Assembly: GCA_031269405.1 (NCBI GenBank)
Contig: JAISZE010000097.1
Coordinates: 1 to 6,112 of the forward strand
Origin: Treponema sp.
GTDB lineage: Bacteria; Spirochaetota; Spirochaetia; Treponematales; Breznakiellaceae
DNA length: 6,112 nt
Direction: 5' to 3'
Position 1 is the stretch's first letter. Each line of letters begins with the position of its first letter. The notes under the pieces were generated by a model. The model was not told where the DNA came from, did not search any database, and was given only the letters and a program-made list of their open reading frames with translations. Both the position numbers and the translations under genes were made by a program. Of this stretch, positions 1 to 5,517 are shown piece after piece.

Positions 1-1
1 G

Positions 2-61
2 GAAAAGGGCAAAGTGAAACAGGCCTCCGGTCCGGGGGTTGATCAGGCCGAAGCGGTCTGA
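2..61 (+). CDS. Possible C-terminal tail of an upstream gene (partial)
   Basis: One forward frame is open from the window edge to a TGA at 59-61 and would encode 19 residues ending in GVDQAEAV. The other two forward frames close earlier, at 15-17 and 40-42. The tail is rich in K, E, Q, A and G, as is common at the hydrophilic C-terminus of a bacterial protein. It is far too short to assign a family, and an open frame of this length can occur by chance. A short inverted repeat (GCCGAA 47-52 / TTCGGC 63-68) brackets the stop codon and could belong to a weak terminator. Confidence 0.3.
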   Translation, partial: EKGKVKQASGPGVDQAEAV

Positions 62-120
62 TTTCGGCTAGGTTTTAGTTGTGAGGAACCGGCCCCTTTT
101 CGGCTAGATTAATTTTGAGG
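62..120. repeat. Two imperfect direct repeats upstream of the diguanylate cyclase
   Basis: Two copies of a 23-25 base unit lie at 62-86 and 98-120, with a 36-base period. Both begin with TTTCGGCTAG and both end with TGAGG, separated by T/A-rich sequence. They lie in the non-coding stretch before the cyclase gene. The TTCGGC core of either copy could pair with GCCGAA at 47-52. This could be a pair of regulator-binding sites, alternative RNA stems, or a remnant of a short tandem duplication. The similarity is visible in the sequence; the role is unknown. Confidence 0.45.
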
Positions 121-132
121 CAATGCGCCTAC

Positions 133-161
133 TTCCAAAAACCCAAAAAGGGCATTATACT
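133..161 (+). promoter_or_regulatory. Weak candidate promoter for the diguanylate cyclase
   Basis: TATACT at 156-161 matches the -10 consensus at 5 of 6 bases. TTCCAA at 133-138, 17 bases upstream, matches the -35 consensus at only 3 of 6. A start site near 168 would give a leader of about 20 bases before the ATG at 188. Only CGGAA just upstream of the ATG resembles a ribosome binding site, and it is weak. The assignment rests on spacing and the -10 box alone. Confidence 0.25.
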
Positions 162-187
162 GTTACCTTCAGTTACCGGAATACTAA

Positions 188-1726
188 ATGCAAAATATCG
201 TTCTAATTATTGTTGTCTGTATAGCTCTGGCCATGTCTTTTTATACCGGGATTTACACTCTTTTCCGGTGTCAGAGTACAAAAAAGAACTATTTCATGCT
301 CCTCCAGACCGCGACGATTGTTTTTTTGCTCGGCCACCTTCTTGAACTTACCAGCAGCAACACTGATGAGGCGTATACCGCTATAAAGGTTCTTTATGCC
401 GGGGCCTGTTTTGTCGCGGTTTTCGCGTTCTTTTTTGCCGCCGATTACTGCGGCATTGCCCTGCCTCCCCTCTTCGTCAAGGGCCCTATGCTGATCCTGT
501 CCCTGCTTGCCACCCTGATGGCCTGGACCACCAAGTTCCACCACCTGGTGTACACCAGTTACTGGTTCAATAACGAAAGCACCCATTACCTTGCTTTTAC
601 CCCCGGCGCGTTCTACTCGGTTATCCGTATGTATCCTTCAATATGCTTGATCACGGCTATGGGGATTGTCCTCTTTCATCTCAAAAAGTGGCGGAACAAA
701 TACCGGCGGCAGCTCATTATTGTATTTATCTGCATAGCCATCCCTTTTGCCGCCGAAGGCATCTACTATCTAACCATTGTTACAGGGATTAACAATTACA
801 ATATCTATTTTACCCCCCACTCAATAGCGCTTATGTCTGTCTGTCTTTACATCGGCGTTATGCGCTTTGACATTTTCGACATCATTCCGGCGGCTACCAT
901 TACCGCCATGGATCACATAAAAGAAGGCTTCATCCTTACCGATGCCGAAGGCAATTACCTTTCCTGCAACTCAGCGGCTCTGGGAATTTTTCCCGGTATC
1001 GCCAAACTCGCCAAGGGGGGATCCGTGTTCTCCGTTGAGGAGTGGCCTGAAGAACTGAAAAACCTAGGCGGCGAAAAGGCGGATTTTTCGATAACCCGCG
1101 AAAATACCAGGTATTACCAGACCAGTATCAGTTCCGTCTTTTCCCAGGACAATCTCCTGAAGGCGAAAATAATCCTTATCCGGGACGTAACGGAAGCCGC
1201 TGTCTTGATGAAGGAACTGGAAAACGCGGCGTATACCGACGCCCTTACGGGCCTTTACAACCGCAGGTATTTTTCCGAGCTCGCTTCTATGACTATGGAA
1301 CGTTCCCGGAGGCTTAAAAAACCCATCTACGCGGTCATGATAGATCTGGACCTGTTCAAACAGGTAAATGACGCCTACGGCCACGCCGCCGGGGACCTGG
1401 TGCTGAAAACTACTGCCGGGATTATCCGGCAGACAGTGCGGGCTTATGACGTGGTGGGCCGTTACGGCGGGGAGGAATTCGTGCTTATTCTGACGGATAC
1501 GGATTTGAACGGCGCAGGCCAGCTTCTGGAACGGATTCGGAAGAATGTAGCCAGCAGCGAGGTAAAATACCAGGAAGCCGGTATCAGGATAACGTGCAGT
1601 ATAGGTTTTGCGAAATTCGAGGCTGATGATTCCCTGGAAAAGGCGATCAACAAAGCCGATTCGGCCCTCTATACCGCTAAAAACGGAGGCCGCAACATGG
1701 TGAGGCTGTTCGGCCCTGTGTGTTAA
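188..1726 (+). CDS. Membrane diguanylate cyclase (7TM - PAS - GGDEF)
   Basis: This 512-residue inner-membrane protein probably makes cyclic di-GMP from two GTP. Residues 1-225 contain about seven hydrophobic segments (roughly 1-25, 37-53, 68-88, 97-115, 147-165, 174-197, 208-225), followed by RFDIFDIIPAAT. This is the layout of the histidine-kinase-type N-terminal 7TM sensor domain. A PAS domain follows at about 240-340 (KEGFILTDAEGNYLSCN). The GGDEF domain starts at D351 (DALTGLYNRR). It has a metal-site segment DLDLFKQVND (D386-D396) and an active-site signature GGEEF at 427-431. RAYD (418-421), five residues before that signature, matches the RxxD inhibitory I-site, so product feedback is expected. 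No EAL or HD-GYP domain is attached, so synthesis rather than breakdown is the likely role. The ligand is unknown. The ATG at 188 keeps the first membrane segment whole; a later ATG (codon 16) would cut it. Confidence 0.93.
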   Translation: MQNIVLIIVVCIALAMSFYTGIYTLFRCQSTKKNYFMLLQTATIVFLLGHLLELTSSNTDEAYTAIKVLYAGACFVAVFAFFFAADYCGIALPPLFVKGPMLILSLLATLMAWTTKFHHLVYTSYWFNNESTHYLAFTPGAFYSVIRMYPSICLITAMGIVLFHLKKWRNKYRRQLIIVFICIAIPFAAEGIYYLTIVTGINNYNIYFTPHSIALMSVCLYIGVMRFDIFDIIPAATITAMDHIKEGFILTDAEGNYLSCNSAALGIFPGIAKLAKGGSVFSVEEWPEELKNLGGEKADFSITRENTRYYQTSISSVFSQDNLLKAKIILIRDVTEAAVLMKELENAAYTDALTGLYNRRYFSELASMTMERSRRLKKPIYAVMIDLDLFKQVNDAYGHAAGDLVLKTTAGIIRQTVRAYDVVGRYGGEEFVLILTDTDLNGAGQLLERIRKNVASSEVKYQEAGIRITCSIGFAKFEADDSLEKAINKADSALYTAKNGGRNMVRLFGPVC

Positions 1727-1770
1727 ACCTGGCCCGTGATAGTTCTGGGGCGGCGAATCCCCTCTATGAG

Positions 1771-1793
1771 AAAAACAGCAGACCAAAAGTCTG
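1771..1793 (-). terminator. Possible terminator of the HAD gene
   Basis: Read on the minus strand, CAGAC and GTCTG (1793-1789 and 1783-1779) form a perfect 5-bp stem with a 5-base loop. Three bases after it comes a run of five T (1775-1771). It lies about 50 bases past the HAD stop codon. The stem is short for an intrinsic terminator, so it may act together with the hairpin at 1802-1834, or not at all. Confidence 0.35.
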
Positions 1794-1801
1794 ATAAATT
1801 C

Positions 1802-1834
1802 CCCGCTCCCGGGTTATCGGGGCTTATGAGCGGG
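1802..1834. terminator. GC-rich hairpin between convergent genes
   Basis: CCCGCTC (1802-1808) and GAGCGGG (1828-1834) form a perfect 7-bp stem around a 19-base loop that can itself fold a little (CCG/CGG). It sits between the convergent stops of the cyclase (1726) and the HAD gene (1841). On the plus strand it is followed by TCAAGTTTAAATT, only a weak T-run, and on the minus strand by GAATTTATC. A bidirectional termination role is inferred from the hairpin's position between convergent genes. Confidence 0.35.
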
Positions 1835-1840
1835 TCAAGT

Positions 1841-2698
1841 TTAAATTCCAGGGAGTGAAAAAAGCTCTTCCAAAAAAGCGGCTACGCCGTCTTCGGCGTT
1901 GGATGCCACAATAAAGTCCGCCGCGGCTTTGACTGTGTCTTTAGCGTTAGCAGGAGCGGCTGAAAAACCGGCGGTTTCAAACATAGGAAGGTCGTTTTCC
2001 TCGTCCCCGAAGGCCAGGACCTCCTGGCTGGTAAGCCCCCGGTGCTCCAGGGCGATGCGAAGCCCCTGCCCCTTGGACACCCGGGGATTCATTATTTCCA
2101 AAAAATTCCTGTAAGTGCGGGCAATGTAGATACTCCCGCCAAAACGTTCCTCAAGCCTGGGTCTTATGGTATCCTGGACTTCAGGTTCAGCTAAAAACAT
2201 GCTTTTAACCGCGCCCTTCACCCCGGGTCCTTTAAGAAAAGTCTTTAGATCCCCGATTTCGGAAAGAAGCCCGGTATGGTTATAATACATATCCCGTTCG
2301 CTTCCTTCTTTTTCGGCTACGAGGATCTGGCCGGGATGCTCCGCTGTTCCGGGGAAAAAAACATGGTAATAAACCCCCAGTTCCCGAGAGAGATCGATGC
2401 AGTAATCCACCGCGCCGGGTTCAAGAAGGCAGGTATGGAGGATCTTCGTTCCAGGCATACTGGCTACAATAGCGCCGTTGAAATATACCATAGGCCCTTC
2501 GGCCCCAAGGGGAAGCCTGAATTTCTCAACCGCCTCTATGGCCCTGCCGGTGGCAATGATAATCTGGACGCCCCGTTCCTGGCAGGATCGGAGGGCCCGG
2601 ATGGTCCGCTCGCTTAAAACAGCGCCGGGCCTCAAGACAGTTCCGTCAAGATCCAGGGCCAGGGCTTTAAGGTTTTCAGGATTCAAGTTAATCGGCAT
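1841..2698 (-). CDS. Cof-type HAD-IIB hydrolase (predicted sugar or nucleotide phosphatase)
   Basis: This 285-residue soluble protein is a typical Cof/YidA-type member of the haloacid dehalogenase superfamily, which removes phosphate from small metabolites through an aspartyl-phosphate intermediate with Mg2+. All four motifs are visible. Motif I is DLDGT with nucleophile D16 and acid/base D18. Motif II is ATGR with T50. Motif III is the lysine in VSKGQGL (K209). Motif IV is GDEENDLPM with D232 and D236. The long insert between motifs II and III (about 75-195) is the C2-type cap that sets substrate choice. Length and motif order match the family, and nothing is missing. The substrate cannot be read from sequence. 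The ATG lacks a Shine-Dalgarno sequence, yet the next in-frame ATG (codon 70) would remove the catalytic aspartates. It is transcribed divergently from the ccdA operon. Confidence 0.93.
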   Translation of the reverse strand: MPINLNPENLKALALDLDGTVLRPGAVLSERTIRALRSCQERGVQIIIATGRAIEAVEKFRLPLGAEGPMVYFNGAIVASMPGTKILHTCLLEPGAVDYCIDLSRELGVYYHVFFPGTAEHPGQILVAEKEGSERDMYYNHTGLLSEIGDLKTFLKGPGVKGAVKSMFLAEPEVQDTIRPRLEERFGGSIYIARTYRNFLEIMNPRVSKGQGLRIALEHRGLTSQEVLAFGDEENDLPMFETAGFSAAPANAKDTVKAAADFIVASNAEDGVAAFLEELFSLPGI

Positions 2699-2703
2699 AA
2701 GGC

Positions 2704-2709
2704 ATTATA
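2704..2709 (-). promoter_or_regulatory. Perfect -10 box next to the HAD start codon
   Basis: On the minus strand, TATAAT occupies 2709-2704, leaving only 5 bases before the ATG at 2698. A transcript starting the usual distance downstream would begin at or within a base or two of that A. No good -35 box is present: TTCTTT at 2732-2727, with a 17-base spacer, matches only at its first two bases. There is also no Shine-Dalgarno sequence, so this fits a leaderless message. Confidence 0.45.
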
Positions 2710-2736
2710 AAACAATGAACAGACAAAAAGAAGGCT

Positions 2737-2807
2737 CCGCGGACGGACACGGACAAAAGATCTGAATTTCAAACCAAAAGTCCGTGAGGATCCCGTCTGG
2801 TCCGTGG
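2737..2807. repeat. Two-tier inverted repeat built on CACGGAC / GTCCGTG
   Basis: The outer arms are CCGCGGAC (2737-2744) and GTCCGTGG (2800-2807), which pair over 8 positions with one G-T wobble. The inner arms are CACGGAC (2748-2754) and GTCCGTG (2780-2786), which pair perfectly over 7 positions. The internal loop is 3 bases on the left and 13 on the right, and the apical loop is 25 bases. It lies in the divergent gap between the HAD and ccdA genes. The style (ACCACGGAC-type words, A/T-rich ends) resembles interspersed non-coding repeats scattered through some bacterial genomes. That comparison is from memory and untested here. Confidence 0.5.
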
Positions 2808-2866
2808 TTAAAAATACCGGTGACGGCGTCAGGGGCAAATAACTCCATACTTTAATCCCTGGTATC

Positions 2867-2895
2867 TTGTCGAAAAGGAGTATTTTGGGTATATT
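2867..2895 (+). promoter_or_regulatory. Candidate promoter of the ccdA-tlpA-slyD operon
   Basis: TTGTCG (2867-2872) matches the -35 consensus at 4 of 6 positions. TATATT (2890-2895) matches the -10 consensus at 5 of 6. They are exactly 17 bases apart. Transcription would begin near 2902, giving a leader of about 19 bases before the ATG at 2921. If this promoter is real, the two upstream in-frame TTG codons (2867 and 2885) cannot be start codons, because they would lie outside the message. Confidence 0.45.
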
Positions 2896-2920
2896 ACACC
2901 GTACTGGTATACGCAAAATA

Positions 2921-3694
2921 ATGGTCCATGAAATTTCGCTCATTCTGGTTTTCACAGCAGGTATATTGTCTTTTTTTTCCCCCTGTATACTGCCCCTGAT
3001 CCCTTCGTATCTCAGCCTGATGGGCGGCATGAGCCCGGACAGTGTTTTGGGGAGGCCGCGGCTCATAGCAGGAACGGTTAGTTTTATCCTGGGTTTCAGC
3101 GCGGTATTTATCACCCTCAGCCTGCTTTCTTCTGCGGTTTTTACGGTCTTAGGCGGCTTTTCAAAGTACCTCAACCTGGCGGCAGGGGGTATCGTCATCC
3201 TCTTAGGGCTGAATGTCATCTTCGATTTTCTTTCTTTTTTGAACTACGAAAAACGGTATCATATAAAAAAGCGCCCCAGGAGTATTGCAGGCGTATTTGC
3301 AGCGGGCATGGCCTTTGGCGCCGGATGGACTCCCTGCATAGGCCCCATCCTTACAGGTATTCTGCTCCTGGCCGGCCAGCCTGGAGAAACGGCAAAGGCG
3401 GCTTTATACCTGGCGGTCTATTCTTTCGGCCTGGGGCTGCCCTTTTTCGCAGCGGCGTTTTTTTTCGACCGCTTCCTGGCCCGGGCGGAACGGCTGCGCT
3501 CCTGCCTGCCTCTGATACGGCGGATAAGCGGCGTCCTTCTTATTCTTGTTGGCATCCTCATCCTCTCAGGCCGTTTTGCTGCGCTGAACATCGTTATCCA
3601 GAAATTCCAGTACCGCTACATAGACTGGGCCGAAGACAAAGCCCTGCCCTTCCGCATCCTCGCCCATTGGCTTACCTGGATTCAGGAGCTATAA
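2921..3694 (+). CDS. ccdA: CcdA-family thiol-disulfide electron carrier (DsbD transmembrane domain type)
   Basis: This 257-residue inner-membrane protein belongs to the CcdA/DsbD family, which takes electrons from cytosolic thioredoxin and passes them to thiol proteins outside the membrane. It has six hydrophobic segments (about 5-27, 47-72, 84-107, 122-152, 158-186, 200-219). The two redox cysteines sit in the expected settings: C22 in FFSPCILPLIP and C139 in GWTPCIGPIL. A 38-residue C-terminal tail follows the last segment. The start is uncertain. The ATG at 2921 places the first membrane segment at the usual distance from the N-terminus but has no clear ribosome binding site. An in-frame TTG at 2885 is preceded by AAAGGAG, only 4 bases away. 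It would add MGILHRTGIRKI, a basic extension unusual for the family. A promoter-like pair overlapping this stretch favours 2921. The tlpA-type gene follows 18 bases after the stop. Confidence 0.9.
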   Translation: MVHEISLILVFTAGILSFFSPCILPLIPSYLSLMGGMSPDSVLGRPRLIAGTVSFILGFSAVFITLSLLSSAVFTVLGGFSKYLNLAAGGIVILLGLNVIFDFLSFLNYEKRYHIKKRPRSIAGVFAAGMAFGAGWTPCIGPILTGILLLAGQPGETAKAALYLAVYSFGLGLPFFAAAFFFDRFLARAERLRSCLPLIRRISGVLLILVGILILSGRFAALNIVIQKFQYRYIDWAEDKALPFRILAHWLTWIQEL

Positions 3695-3700
3695 TTGCAT

Positions 3701-3707
3701 AAGGAAG
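3701..3707 (+). promoter_or_regulatory. Ribosome binding site of the TlpA-type gene
   Basis: AAGGAAG ends 5 bases before the ATG at 3713. It lies in the 18-base gap after the ccdA stop codon. It is the clearest Shine-Dalgarno sequence in the operon and fixes the start. Confidence 0.7.
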
Positions 3708-3712
3708 TTTAA

Positions 3713-4273
3713 ATGAAGAAGTTGTTTCCTGTTCTTTTTTTCGCAGTTTTAACGGCCGCTTTGCCTGACAGTGCGGCGGCGCAGAGCGCCGGGGGGCTTT
3801 CTTACCAGGCTGCAAAGGCTTTTTCAGACGCCGGGATTCCGGTTCTAAAACAGCCGGTGAATCCTATTGATTTCACCCTCCCCCTTGCGGACGGCTCAAA
3901 CCAAAAACTGTCTGACCTTAAGGGCAAAGTGGTTTTTCTCAACTTCTGGGCTACCTGGTGTCCCCCTTGCCGGCGGGAAATGCCCTCGATGGAAACCCTG
4001 TACCGGCGCTTCAAGGCTCAGGGCCTGGAACTCCTTTCGGTCAACTGCGCCGAAAAACGGGAGGATGTGTTATCATTTATGAACCGGAACAAACTCAGTT
4101 TCCCGGCGGCGCTGGATACATCCGGCTCGGTCAGCGGCAGGTACGGGGTGGAAGCCATCCCTACTACCTATATTCTCAACCGTGAGGGTAAGATAATCCT
4201 CAAGGTAGTTGGCAGCCTCGACTGGGACACCCCGGAGATCGCCGCCGCCATTGAGGCGCTTTTGAAAATATGA
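3713..4273 (+). CDS. Secreted TlpA/ResA-type thioredoxin
   Basis: This 186-residue exported thiol-disulfide oxidoreductase probably reduces target proteins outside the inner membrane. The N-terminus MKK plus a hydrophobic run to about residue 18 and an AAA-Q junction near 23/24 look like a type I signal peptide. There is no lipobox cysteine, and an uncleaved anchor is possible. The thioredoxin fold covers about 52-186 and opens with the peroxiredoxin/TlpA-like stretch PIDFTLPLADGSNQKLSDLKG. The active site is WCPPC (C83 and C86), and the cis-proline is P150 in AIPTTYI. C112 in VNCAEKRE is an extra cysteine outside the active site. Being directly downstream of ccdA, it is the likely recipient of CcdA electrons. 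This pairing is well known in cytochrome c maturation and in other periplasmic thiol pathways. No cytochrome c or other client gene is in the window, so the target is open. Confidence 0.92.
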   Translation: MKKLFPVLFFAVLTAALPDSAAAQSAGGLSYQAAKAFSDAGIPVLKQPVNPIDFTLPLADGSNQKLSDLKGKVVFLNFWATWCPPCRREMPSMETLYRRFKAQGLELLSVNCAEKREDVLSFMNRNKLSFPAALDTSGSVSGRYGVEAIPTTYILNREGKIILKVVGSLDWDTPEIAAAIEALLKI

Positions 4274-4806
4274 ATATAGCCAGGAATACCATAGTCAGTT
4301 TCGACTATACTCTTACCAACGACAGCAGCCAGGTCCTTGATTCCTCTTTCGGCGCTGAGCCCCTGGCCTATCTCCATGGGCATGGGAACATCATCCCGGG
4401 CCTGGAGCAGGCTCTTGAAGGGAAAAATCAGGGCGACAGTTTCAAGATAAAAGTAGCCGCTACGGATGCCTACGGCCAGCGGGACGACAAGCTGGTTTTC
4501 AACATTTCCAGGAACCGTTTTGGGGGCGAAACCGTAGAAGAAGGCATGGAATTCCAGGCCCAGACTCCGGATGGGGGCTGCCGCATCGTCAAGGTTACGG
4601 CAGTAGCAGGCGATGAGGTTACCATTGACGGCAACCACCCGCTGGCCGGGATGGATCTCACCTTTGATGTTACTGTCAGGGACATCCGTGAAGCCAGCGA
4701 GGAGGAGATAGCCCACGGCCACCCCCACAACGCCCATCACCATCATAGGGAAGAAGGGTGTGACGGCTGTAATAGCTGCGGAGCCCAGGGCTGCTGCGGG
4801 CATTAG
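4270..4806 (+). CDS. slyD: SlyD-type FKBP peptidyl-prolyl isomerase and metal-binding chaperone
   Basis: This 178-residue cytosolic protein (no signal peptide) closely follows the SlyD plan. Part of the FKBP domain comes first at about 1-70, with YLHGHGNIIPGLEQALEG at 34-51 and DAYGQRDD at 66-73. The chaperone 'insert-in-flap' domain follows at about 74-125. The FKBP fold then closes with GNHPLAGMDLTFDVTVRDIRE. The tail from about 148 carries eight His and five Cys, including an HHHH run at 156-159 and CDGC, NSC and CC groups. In known SlyD proteins such tails bind nickel and other metals and serve nickel-enzyme maturation. Proline isomerisation and client-protein binding come from the other two domains. 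The ATG overlaps the tlpA stop (ATGA), and the only SD-like GAGG is 13 bases away, so translation is probably coupled. A nickel-enzyme client is not visible here. Confidence 0.95.
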   Translation: MNIARNTIVSFDYTLTNDSSQVLDSSFGAEPLAYLHGHGNIIPGLEQALEGKNQGDSFKIKVAATDAYGQRDDKLVFNISRNRFGGETVEEGMEFQAQTPDGGCRIVKVTAVAGDEVTIDGNHPLAGMDLTFDVTVRDIREASEEEIAHGHPHNAHHHHREEGCDGCNSCGAQGCCGH

Positions 4807-4818
4807 AGCCCTGCGGCC

Positions 4819-5517
4819 TTACCTTGTCCGGGCGAGCCCTTCGCTGGCCTCCCGGTAGCCGGGGTTGAGGCGGACAGCCCGATCGTAGGCTTCTGCCGCA
4901 GGGGCATAATCGCCAATGGCTTCCCGTACCGAACCCAGGCGGTACCACCAGAGGGCCAGGACGGGTTCCAGGCGTACCGCTGTAGTGTAGGCAATGTCGG
5001 CATGGCGGAATTTCCGCTGAAGCCTGAAGATTTCGCCTATAAAAAAATAGGCTACCGAAGCCCGCTCGCCCTGGGGCATGGCATTGACATAGCGTTGCAT
5101 GTACCTGAGGGAACTGGCGTAATCATCCAGGTAAAAGTACGCTTCCCCCATGGTTTCTACGATGCGGAATTCATCGGCAAAAAGACGAAGCCCCCTCTCC
5201 CCCCAGGTGATTACATCGGCGTATTTGCGCTGCCGCTGGAGCGCCCAGGTGAGGACCGTGTAGGTGTCCCTGGCAGCGGCGTTCCTGGAAATTTCATCGG
5301 TACAGATCCGCACCGCTTCGTTGTAGTAGGCTTCCGCTTCCTGGACGCGGTTCCGGGATTCAAGGTCCCTGCCGGTGCGGTAGTTCTGCAGGGCGTCAAC
5401 CCCTCCCCCTCCGGTCTGGGAAAAGCCCGGTACAGAGATGAAGAAGAAGAAAATGAGTAACTGAATGGCGCATCGCATAACCTTACCATGCCCTTTAGGA
5501 CGAGGTTGTTGATTCAT
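4819..5517 (-). CDS. Exported TPR-repeat protein
   Basis: This 232-residue protein has a basic N-terminus, a hydrophobic run (about 17-29, CAIQLLIFFFFISVPGF) and a likely signal-peptidase site near FSQ (about 33/34). The mature part therefore probably lies outside the cytoplasm. No lipobox cysteine is present. The rest is helical and made of about five TPR-like units at roughly 40-75, 83-116, 117-151, 152-185 and 186-221. The last is the most canonical, with IGDYAPAAEAYDRAVRLNPGY. TPR arrays bind other proteins; the partner and role are unknown. The ATG at 5517 lies inside the upstream DUF2130 gene (23-base overlap), with GGAA about 6-9 bases before it. An alternative ATG at 5478 (codon 14) would start right at the signal peptide and avoid the overlap. 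It converges with slyD, and the two stop codons are 12 bases apart. Confidence 0.85.
   Translation of the reverse strand: MNQQPRPKGHGKVMRCAIQLLIFFFFISVPGFSQTGGGGVDALQNYRTGRDLESRNRVQEAEAYYNEAVRICTDEISRNAAARDTYTVLTWALQRQRKYADVITWGERGLRLFADEFRIVETMGEAYFYLDDYASSLRYMQRYVNAMPQGERASVAYFFIGEIFRLQRKFRHADIAYTTAVRLEPVLALWWYRLGSVREAIGDYAPAAEAYDRAVRLNPGYREASEGLARTR

Noticed and set aside
98..120. Sigma-28 type promoter on the minus strand (GCCGA core in the repeats)
   Set aside because: The TAAA-like element is about half the required distance from the GCCGA, and no minus-strand gene starts on the left side of the window.
62..187. A cyclic di-GMP riboswitch in the leader of the diguanylate cyclase
   Set aside because: None of the conserved sequence blocks of the known cyclic di-GMP aptamers can be found in the leader, and the stems seen are too short.
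123..206. A 27-codon leader ORF (ATG at 123, stop at 204-206) overlapping the cyclase start
   Set aside because: GAGG is only 2 bases from the ATG, too close to work well, and the peptide has no recognisable features. Translational coupling remains possible but unsupported.
1064..1786. A 240-codon open frame on the minus strand across the GGDEF region
   Set aside because: It lies opposite the conserved cyclase catalytic domain, has unusual composition and no recognisable domain. It is a shadow of the real gene.
2683..3219. A 178-codon minus-strand open frame across the divergent gap and the start of ccdA
   Set aside because: It runs through the inverted repeat and opposite the conserved CcdA membrane segments, and is rich in R, K and P with no domain. 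Coding is not plausible.
4786..4813. Terminator hairpin after slyD (CAGGGCT 4786-4792 / AGCCCTG 4807-4813)
   Set aside because: The 7-bp stem is perfect, but no T-run follows on either strand and half of the stem is within the slyD coding end. It may be chance in GC-rich sequence.
5002..5460. A 152-codon plus-strand open frame opposite the TPR gene
   Set aside because: The minus-strand frame has TPR periodicity and a signal peptide; this frame has neither and no plausible ribosome binding site.
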